DNA of 11,787 nucleotides from Desulfobacter curvatus DSM 3379 (GTDB lineage: Bacteria > Desulfobacterota > Desulfobacteria > Desulfobacterales > Desulfobacteraceae). This document shows, one piece after another, positions 5,597-11,787 of this stretch; position 1 is the first letter of the stretch, and every line of letters starts with the position of its first letter. Under the pieces are notes generated by a model. That model did no database searches. It was not told where the DNA came from and saw only the letters and a list, made by a program, of their open reading frames with translations. The stretch is taken from NCBI RefSeq assembly GCF_000373985.1, contig NZ_KB892908.1:1-11787 (forward strand), given 5' to 3'. Position numbers and translations under genes: made by a program.

Positions 5597-8500
5597 TTGC
5601 GTCCATATTTTATCATTCCGGCACACGAAAATTTCTTGGGCAACCGCTTGTATCATTATTGCCCTGGTGGCCGGCTGCATTGCATTTTTCCCCCAGTGTG
5701 TTTTGGCAGGGGCGACCATTATACCCAGGCCGGATCAAATATCCGATTTTGATGCGCGGTTGGCACTGGCCCGGCTTTTATCATATAAAAAGCAAGGTTT
5801 AAATGAGGCACTTTTGCAATACAAAAAATTGTTAACACAACAGGGCCAAAACCTTGACGTCCGCCTGGAGTACGGCCAGGTTCTGCTGCGTTGTAAACAA
5901 CATGCCAAGGCCATTGCTCAATTTCAAATTATCCTTGGCAAACACCCTGACCACCCTGACGCCCTGAAAGGAATTACCAATGCCTATCTTGGGAGCAAAC
6001 GCTATAATGATGCGATTCTTTTGCTCAAAAGCCCGGGTGTACGAAAAAAAAATTCACCTCAGTTAATGCTTCAGCTTGGCCGTGCGTATTCCGCAAGCGG
6101 ACAATATGAACAAGCCATAGAAATTTATCAAGCTTTGATGTCCGGTGATGATCACCTTTCCCATGATCCTGATTATTTAATCGAAGCCGCCTATGTACAA
6201 GCCAATGCAGGCCATGCCGTGAAATGCCGTAACCTCTTTTTAAAAGCAATCTCAATGATGGGCAAGCAACCGGAACTAAACCTGAAGTTTGCTGACCTTA
6301 TGAACATGTGGGGGGATTTTTACAAAATTGAAAAAATTTACCGGAATTATTTGGACAGCCGTCCCGATGATTTTACCGTCCAGTTGAAGCTGGCAGAACT
6401 CCTGTCTAGTACACAACGTTATGAAGAAGCCGAAGGTCTCTATCGAATTCTAATTTATAAAGGGTTTCCCAGGGAAAAACTGCTCCTGGCGCTTGCACGG
6501 TTAAAGCTAAAAGAAAAATCGTTTCCGGAAGCCCGGGACTTGCTTGACCAGTTTTTCAGGCAACCAGGCATGGTTCACATCAATGACGTATGGATTTTAA
6601 AAGCTGAAACTAATGATGATCAAACAGAAAACAGCGGTATTGCGGCATGGTATCACCAAGCCTGCTTCTTGAAAGCGGAAACCCTTTACCATTTGAAACA
6701 ATATGGCAAGGCTTATGATGCCTATGAGATCTGCGCCAACCAAATGCCGGCTGTAAAGATGCCGGAAAAAATAAAGGCAGCTATCGGGTTGGGAAAGACG
6801 GCTCTCAAGCTGAATGCTCAGGAAAAAGCCAAGGCAGCTTTTCAGCAGGCACACGCCCTGAATCCCGAACATATAGAGGCTAAGTTTTATTATCATTTTA
6901 GTAATGATGGTTTGGACATCGCATCAAAAGCGTTTATGGAAAAACTGTTTGATCCGGCATTGGAGCCCCCCATGGGGTTAGTGCAATGGGCCCGCTTATT
7001 TGCTGTTCATGGCCTAAATTCCCAGGCTGTTTTCTGCTATGAGACCGCATTAAAAAAAGATCCGGAAATTTTCCCCGCTAAACTGGAACTGGCCGAACTA
7101 TCCGGTATTGACAAACAATATGAACAAGCCGTGAAATTATTTAAAGAGCTGAACATCCAATTCCCGGAAAACTACAAAATCAACCTTGGACTTGCGCGTG
7201 TACAGGCATGGTCAAGGGCATATGAGGATGCGGTTGAAACATATGACTCTCTTTTGTCGCTACAACCTCAACACCCGGTTGTACGGATTGAACAGGCGCG
7301 TACAAAATGCTGGGCAAAGAATATGGACAGCGCCTTTGAAACTTATGCGAAACTGTATAATCCACCGGTGGACCAAATGCTTCTTTCAAACCTGAATGAA
7401 TTATCAATGGTTTTAAATAATACCGTTGTTAAGAACCGGCTTGAACGATTAAGGGAAATGGTTCAGAAAGATTCGGTCTATGAGGGGTATGAGCTTTTTT
7501 TTCAAACGCCATTGTTACCGCTGAACAGGGCTTCACATCTTAACCAGAGACTGGAAGAAATCCGTATTCAACTATTGCCGGCCTATCGAATTCAAAAAAC
7601 AGCCTTTTTAGAGCGAAAAGCAAAATACCATGCGTATCATTTGCGGTTTTTATCCGCCCGGAACACGTTGTCGGAACTGGTGGCCCATCAACCCGGCAAC
7701 CAGGAAGCGCTTTTTGATCAGGCGCAAGTGGATTGCTCGCTTGGGTTGTGCGACCAGGAGGCTTTGTCCTACCAGACTTTGCTTGACCTTGATCCCTTGC
7801 ACAGCATAGCCCGGACAGCACTTGAGGGAAACAAGATCCGGCGCAATCCGTCGGTCCGCACAGATTATTACTATTCCAGAGAGCAAGGGCGGGGTGAACT
7901 TTCCCAAATAAAGCATCAGCGGTATGATCTTGGGTTGGACATTCCATTCTTATGCCGTTATCATTTTCGTATCATGGGGCACCGGTGGCAGGAATCCCCC
8001 TTGGGTTACCATGATACCTATGAATTAAAAGGCCACACATTTGAACTGTCCGGTGTTATTACCCCGGAAATTCAAGGCATGCTTCGATGGACAAAAAAAT
8101 ACGGTGATGGTGAAAAGTTTGGCGGCACGGACAGCGGCAATGCTCATTTATGGTTAAACCTGAAAGATTATTTAAAAATCGGCCTGGGCTTTGACCGGTT
8201 GGATCTGTTTGATAATGATTTTGCGATTCAGCAAGAAACACAGGCGGATGCCTGGTGGTTTGGTGTAACATCCAATCCGGCCAGGCAGTTGGATATTGGC
8301 GCAAAAGGTCAATACCTTTCCTATAGCGACGGCAATTATGAAAAAAAAGGGGAATTGTCCGTTGGATACGCTTTCACGGATCACCCCAAAATATTTAAAA
8401 CAACGTTAAAGGCTGAATACCGCGATACCCGGGAAACTAATATTTACCAATATCAAGGGGATGATCTCATTAATATCATACATCCCTACTGGACGCCTGA

Positions 8501-8759
8501 TGAGTATTTGGAAGGGGGGATATCGTTTGAATGGTATCATGATCTTTCAACATTGTTTTTTTGCGGAAGTCAGCGCCACTTTTATGAAATTGCCGTCTCT
8601 TTGGAGCAGAATTCAGATCAAAATCCGTCCGTAGAATTAAGCCTTAAATGGCATCTGGAATTTAACCCGCATTGGATGGTAAATATAGAAGGCCTGGTCC
8701 ACCGCTCCGGGGAGTGGGACGCCAATCGTTTCCAGGCAGCTGTCCGATATCAATTTTAA
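5580..8759 (+). CDS. TPR and outer-membrane beta-barrel exopolysaccharide export protein (BcsC/PgaA/YaiO-like)
   Basis: A 1059-residue protein. Hydrophobic residues 20-37 form a signal segment with a likely cleavage after VLA (41-43); VAGC at 30-33 also resembles a lipobox, but a lipidated barrel would be unusual. Residues ~55-755 are a long array of degenerate TPR repeats (for example GQYEQAIEIYQAL, KQYEQAVKLFKEL, RAYEDAVETYDSL). Residues ~759-1059 alternate polar and aromatic residues in beta-strand fashion and end in YQF, the terminal Phe expected for an outer-membrane barrel inserted by BAM. This layout matches BcsC, PgaA and PelB, in which periplasmic TPRs guide the polymer into a barrel pore. 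The barrel could be nearer to YaiO; only a structure prediction would count its strands. The next gene follows after 13 bases. Confidence 0.88.
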   Translation: MPCRNDCVHILSFRHTKISWATACIIIALVAGCIAFFPQCVLAGATIIPRPDQISDFDARLALARLLSYKKQGLNEALLQYKKLLTQQGQNLDVRLEYGQVLLRCKQHAKAIAQFQIILGKHPDHPDALKGITNAYLGSKRYNDAILLLKSPGVRKKNSPQLMLQLGRAYSASGQYEQAIEIYQALMSGDDHLSHDPDYLIEAAYVQANAGHAVKCRNLFLKAISMMGKQPELNLKFADLMNMWGDFYKIEKIYRNYLDSRPDDFTVQLKLAELLSSTQRYEEAEGLYRILIYKGFPREKLLLALARLKLKEKSFPEARDLLDQFFRQPGMVHINDVWILKAETNDDQTENSGIAAWYHQACFLKAETLYHLKQYGKAYDAYEICANQMPAVKMPEKIKAAIGLGKTALKLNAQEKAKAAFQQAHALNPEHIEAKFYYHFSNDGLDIASKAFMEKLFDPALEPPMGLVQWARLFAVHGLNSQAVFCYETALKKDPEIFPAKLELAELSGIDKQYEQAVKLFKELNIQFPENYKINLGLARVQAWSRAYEDAVETYDSLLSLQPQHPVVRIEQARTKCWAKNMDSAFETYAKLYNPPVDQMLLSNLNELSMVLNNTVVKNRLERLREMVQKDSVYEGYELFFQTPLLPLNRASHLNQRLEEIRIQLLPAYRIQKTAFLERKAKYHAYHLRFLSARNTLSELVAHQPGNQEALFDQAQVDCSLGLCDQEALSYQTLLDLDPLHSIARTALEGNKIRRNPSVRTDYYYSREQGRGELSQIKHQRYDLGLDIPFLCRYHFRIMGHRWQESPLGYHDTYELKGHTFELSGVITPEIQGMLRWTKKYGDGEKFGGTDSGNAHLWLNLKDYLKIGLGFDRLDLFDNDFAIQQETQADAWWFGVTSNPARQLDIGAKGQYLSYSDGNYEKKGELSVGYAFTDHPKIFKTTLKAEYRDTRETNIYQYQGDDLINIIHPYWTPDEYLEGGISFEWYHDLSTLFFCGSQRHFYEIAVSLEQNSDQNPSVELSLKWHLEFNPHWMVNIEGLVHRSGEWDANRFQAAVRYQF

Positions 8760-8772
8760 ACACAGGAACGCC

Positions 8773-10404
8773 ATGAACGTTTTTTCCATTTCTAAAACCG
8801 CGCTCATGGGGCTGGCATTGATTTTGACCATGCTGGCGGTTTTTTTGTATCTGATCGCGCGGACGGTTCTTTTTCTTATCGAACCCTATCTCTGGTTTGA
8901 AAAAATCGTTGCGTTTTGTCTGCTTTGCGCTGAAACTTTTGTGCTGATTCACAGCCTAGGATATTTTTTAAATGTTCTGAATGTCATCTTGAATACTAAA
9001 CCAGCCAAACCTGTTGAGGTGAAACCAGCGGTTCTTCGTGGTTATCCCCCGGTGGCGATTGTGGTTGCCTCGTATAAAGAGCCTTTGGAAGTGGTTGAGG
9101 ATACGATCACATGCTTTTACAATCTGACTTACCCCAACAAGCACCTCTATTTTCTTGACGATACCCGTTATGACACGGCGTGGGATACCCCCGAAAAGAT
9201 GGAAGCCTACAAGAAAGATGTGGAGGTTTTATGTCAAAATATTGGTGTCAATCTTTTCAGGCGCAGGTGGCATGGCGCCAAAGCAGGAATGATAAATGAT
9301 TTCCTTGAGTTTGTAGAAGGCAATCAACGGGAAGATTTTCAATTTTTTCCGTTTGAGGAAAAAAAACGCGATGAAAAGGAAAAATACATTATTGTTTTTG
9401 ATGCGGACATGAACCCTTTTCCGGACTTTGTCGAACCCCTTGTTGCCATGATGGAGAGGGATTCACAACTGGCCTTCGTGCAAACACCGCAATATTACTC
9501 AAACTTTGAATTCAATCGGGTAGCCAGGGCCTCCGGGCTGCAGCAGGCCGTGTTCTATGAATATATCTGCGAAGGTAAGAGCAGTCAGGACGCCATGTTC
9601 TGCTGTGGCACCAATGTAATTTTCAGGACAAAAGCTCTGGCTGATGTGGGGGGCTTTGATGAATCTTCCGTTACCGAAGATTTTGCTACATCCCTTAAAT
9701 TTCATACCAAGGCATGGAAGTCCGCATATCTAAACAAGGTTTGTGCCTTTGGCATGGGACCGGAGGATTTAGGCGGTTATTTCAGGCAGCAGTTCCGCTG
9801 GGCCCTGGGCACAGTCGGATTGTTCCGCACGATTGCCGGGGTGTTCATTAAAAACCCGTTCAGTTTAAAACCCGCCAAGTGGTGGGAATATTTTCTTTCC
9901 GGCACCCATTATTTCGTTGGGTGGGTATTTCTGGTAATGGCTTATTGCCCTATTTTATATCTGTTTTTTAAAGTTCCCAGCTATTTTTCAAAGCCTGAAA
10001 TTTATATTATTTTTTTCCTGCCATATATCATTCTTTCACTGACTATGTTTTTCAGTACGCTTCATCAGCGGATGTACACATTCAAGGATCTTGTCCAGGG
10101 TATTTTGCTAAATGCGATCAGCTTTCCGGTATTCATGAAGGCATCACTGCTTGGAATTCTGGGCGTCAGGGGTTCATTTGCCATAACCCCCAAAGGACAA
10201 AGCAGGGCGCTTCCCCTTTCCAATATATGGCCACAACTTTTAACCGCTGTTTTAAGCTTTGCCGCCGTTATTGTGGGGATCAACCGCCTCTACTACGAAC
10301 GGGAGCCAGCCGCGGCAATCATTGCTAACTCTTTCTGGTCTTTTTACCATTTTATCATTCTGACAACAGTTCTGTATTTTAATCACCCGGAGGAGCATGA
10401 GTAA
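8773..10404 (+). CDS. Cellulose-synthase-like GT2 glycosyltransferase (processive membrane synthase)
   Basis: A 543-residue inner-membrane enzyme predicted to polymerise a beta-linked polysaccharide from a nucleotide sugar and pass it across the membrane. Two N-terminal membrane segments (about 10-37 and 45-72) precede the GT-A domain. Catalytic motifs are LDD (128-130), KAG (170-172), DAD (210-212), TPQYYSN (238-244), GTNVIFR (279-285), TED (301-303) and QQFRW (339-343). At least four hydrophobic segments follow (about 365-395, 405-425, 475-500, 508-535). Unlike BcsA there is no C-terminal PilZ domain. A charged insert of about 20 residues (185-204) precedes the DAD motif. AGGAA at 8764-8768 lies four bases before the ATG. 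The end overlaps the GH26 gene by eight bases. The sugar donor cannot be read from sequence; cellulose, mannan or mixed-linkage glucan are all possible. Confidence 0.93.
   Translation: MNVFSISKTALMGLALILTMLAVFLYLIARTVLFLIEPYLWFEKIVAFCLLCAETFVLIHSLGYFLNVLNVILNTKPAKPVEVKPAVLRGYPPVAIVVASYKEPLEVVEDTITCFYNLTYPNKHLYFLDDTRYDTAWDTPEKMEAYKKDVEVLCQNIGVNLFRRRWHGAKAGMINDFLEFVEGNQREDFQFFPFEEKKRDEKEKYIIVFDADMNPFPDFVEPLVAMMERDSQLAFVQTPQYYSNFEFNRVARASGLQQAVFYEYICEGKSSQDAMFCCGTNVIFRTKALADVGGFDESSVTEDFATSLKFHTKAWKSAYLNKVCAFGMGPEDLGGYFRQQFRWALGTVGLFRTIAGVFIKNPFSLKPAKWWEYFLSGTHYFVGWVFLVMAYCPILYLFFKVPSYFSKPEIYIIFFLPYIILSLTMFFSTLHQRMYTFKDLVQGILLNAISFPVFMKASLLGILGVRGSFAITPKGQSRALPLSNIWPQLLTAVLSFAAVIVGINRLYYEREPAAAIIANSFWSFYHFIILTTVLYFNHPEEHE
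10389..10395 (+). promoter_or_regulatory. Ribosome binding site of the GH26 gene, unusually close to the start
   Basis: GGAGGAG lies directly before the ATG at 10397, separated by only one base (three bases if GGAGG alone is the core). No better in-frame start is seen before the signal sequence, so the ATG is kept. The overlap with the synthase stop suggests coupled translation. Confidence 0.5.
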
Positions 10405-11467
10405 CCATTTCTTTTTTTTAATTAAAAACAGATTTAAAAAGGTATTGTTTATACTGACCATATTGGCTTTTTTTTTACCTTATACGGTGGTCTGCTCAAT
10501 GTCAGCGCCCACATCAAACCCTGCGCCGTTACTTTGGGGCACGGCGCTGGATGGATACCCGGTCACGGACAAACAGCTGGATAAAATTGAAAGTGACACA
10601 AAACTTTGCCCTGCCATGGTGGTTTTCTTTTTACAATGGCCGGCCCAGTCCAAAGCAGGCGGTTTTCCCGTAACAAGTCTGAATACAATATTGCAGCGAG
10701 GTGCTGTTCCCTGTATCACCTGGGAACCCATGTACTATGAGGATGGTGTTGAAAAAATGGTTCCTTTCCAAAAGATTCTGAAGGGCGGATATGACTTGTA
10801 TTTAAATGATTTTGCCCATCAGGCCAAAGCCTTTAACCAGCCTTTCATTATCCGCTTTGCCCATGAGATGAACCTTCAAAGATATCATTGGGGGACCTCC
10901 CAAAAAGAGTTTGGTCCCAAAAGTCCCCAGATTTATCAGCAAATATTTCGTTATGTCGTTAATCTGTTCCGTGGTCAAGGTGCAGACCAGGTGCTCTGGG
11001 CATTTTGCCCCAATGCGGAATCGGTTCCAAATATGACTTATGATCCCACATCCGGATGGAATAAGCCCTTTGCCTATTACCCTGGAGACGATTACGTGGA
11101 TATTCTGGGCATGGACGGATACAACTGGGGGACGACCCAAACTTTGGAAAAACACGGCTGGAAAAGTTCATGGAAAACATTTGAAGAGATTTTTTTTTCG
11201 ATATACAGGGAACTGAATGCCAGAGCACCCCAAAAACCCCTTTTTGTTTTTGAAACCGCATGCGCAGATATGGGGGGAGAAAAAAGCAAATGGATTGCCG
11301 AAGCATTCCATACGCTGAACAAATGGAAGTTCCAGGGGGTCGTATGGTTCCAGGTCCGAAAGGAAATTGACTGGCGAATAAACAGCTCGGGCAATCTTTC
11401 TTATACCCAGATAGTTAAAAGGTCTACTTCGCCAGGCCTGTTTTGGATCAAGCAGGCTCACGAATAA
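10397..11467 (+). CDS. Exported GH26 family glycoside hydrolase (beta-mannanase/lichenase type)
   Basis: A 356-residue protein with basic residues near 10-15, a hydrophobic signal segment (about 15-33) and a mature domain from about residue 36. The GH26 acid/base motif is intact: RFAHEMN at 153-159, with E157 as proton donor, followed by WG (165-166). FETA at 285-288 supplies the predicted nucleophile E286. GH26 enzymes are mostly endo-beta-1,4-mannanases, with some mixed-linkage glucanases and beta-1,3-xylanases. As the last gene of the polysaccharide operon, and overlapping the synthase, it probably edits or releases nascent polymer in the periplasm, the place held by GH8 BcsZ in cellulose operons. 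Its family therefore hints at the polymer's linkage. A secreted scavenging role is the alternative. Confidence 0.9.
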   Translation: MSNHFFFLIKNRFKKVLFILTILAFFLPYTVVCSMSAPTSNPAPLLWGTALDGYPVTDKQLDKIESDTKLCPAMVVFFLQWPAQSKAGGFPVTSLNTILQRGAVPCITWEPMYYEDGVEKMVPFQKILKGGYDLYLNDFAHQAKAFNQPFIIRFAHEMNLQRYHWGTSQKEFGPKSPQIYQQIFRYVVNLFRGQGADQVLWAFCPNAESVPNMTYDPTSGWNKPFAYYPGDDYVDILGMDGYNWGTTQTLEKHGWKSSWKTFEEIFFSIYRELNARAPQKPLFVFETACADMGGEKSKWIAEAFHTLNKWKFQGVVWFQVRKEIDWRINSSGNLSYTQIVKRSTSPGLFWIKQAHE

Positions 11468-11537
11468 GGGTAGACGGATCATAGTAAACATATACCGTTC
11501 AGAATAACGAGCTTGACAGTCTGAAGTTTTGTAGCAA

Positions 11538-11786
11538 TCAGGCAACCAGTGGAAGCTGACATTCATGGTGCCTGCGGGCCTTTGCCGTAATTATGCCATA
11601 AATCGCGTCAGTACTGAAAGCGCTAAAATTATGGTAATATTCTTGTTGGATCACCGATTGAACCACCTCTTCTGATGGGACGTTTGAAGTCACGGTCCTA
11701 AGCCATCCCATATACCGTTGCCAGATCGTTTCATTGTAGTTCAGTGCTAGTATTTGGAGGGTACCTGTAGCGATGCAACCAAAATT
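11538..11786 (-). mobile_element. C-terminal end of a transposase-like gene, cut by the window edge
   Basis: On the minus strand an open frame enters from the right edge and runs 82 codons to a TGA at 11538-11540. It contains GTLQILAL, IWQRYMGWLRT, PSEEVV and a basic tail. The pattern LQxL...W...WLRT...PSE is, as I recall it, typical of the extreme C-terminus of certain proteobacterial DDE transposases. No start codon or catalytic residues are within the window, so neither the family nor integrity can be settled. The element's end should lie between here and the GH26 stop at 11467. I could not identify a terminal inverted repeat or target duplication from one side only. Confidence 0.6.
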
Positions 11787-11787
11787 C

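Noticed and set aside
7540..7947. Long open frames on the minus strand inside the TPR-barrel gene
   Set aside because: They lack ribosome binding sites and recognisable domains and lie opposite a well-supported coding frame.
11489..11719. Direct repeat CATATACCGTT at 11489-11499 and 11709-11719
   Set aside because: One 11-base match, with the second copy inside the transposase coding frame; it does not look like an element end or target duplication and may be chance.

Overview
The window looks like part of a Gram-negative chromosome of moderate GC, probably a Desulfobacterota (deltaproteobacterial) anaerobe or microaerophile. The Gram-negative call rests on an outer-membrane beta-barrel protein ending in Phe, signal peptides and a periplasmic hydrolase. 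The phylum is inferred from the mix of gene families (di-iron metallo-beta-lactamase sensor, RsbU/RsbV/RsbW-type switch, PilZ protein, TPR-rich polysaccharide operon) and is not proven.

Layout. Bases 1-230 are AT-rich with no supported gene but contain an imperfect inverted repeat. Bases 240-629 (+) hold the C-terminal three quarters of a GGDEF domain that has lost its N-terminal part. Bases 3314-635 (-) hold a tight three-gene operon: an oxygen-binding di-iron-protein-like metallo-beta-lactamase, an RsbU/SpoIIE-like PP2C phosphatase, and a PilZ protein with an unrecognised helical tail. A 135-base divergent intergenic region follows. Bases 3450-11467 (+) then hold one closely packed operon: a STAS antagonist, an RsbW-like ATP-binding protein, a membrane-anchored TPR protein, an exported TPR protein, a large TPR plus outer-membrane beta-barrel protein, a cellulose-synthase-like GT2 glycosyltransferase and an exported GH26 glycoside hydrolase. 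Bases 11538-11786 (-) hold the C-terminal end of a transposase-like gene that runs off the right edge.

How the genes may work together. The last five genes of the plus operon form a recognisable synthase-dependent exopolysaccharide machine. GT2 polymerises and extrudes a beta-linked glycan across the inner membrane, TPR proteins scaffold the periplasmic path, the TPR-barrel protein exports the chain through the outer membrane, and GH26 trims it, in the place BcsZ (GH8) holds in cellulose operons. GH26 suggests a mannan-like or mixed-linkage glucan product rather than plain cellulose; this is inference.

Upstream and divergent genes supply two possible control inputs. One is a partner switch in which the PP2C phosphatase would dephosphorylate the STAS protein and the RsbW-like protein would phosphorylate it; the di-iron protein, with an unusual four-Cys insert, could sense O2, NO, iron or redox state. 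The other is a c-di-GMP input through the PilZ protein, since the GT2 enzyme has no PilZ domain of its own. No sigma factor is encoded here, so the switch may act directly on the synthase or on a distant target. The pairing of a di-iron sensor-like protein, a partner switch, PilZ and a GT2/GH26 polysaccharide machine is the most interesting feature of the window.
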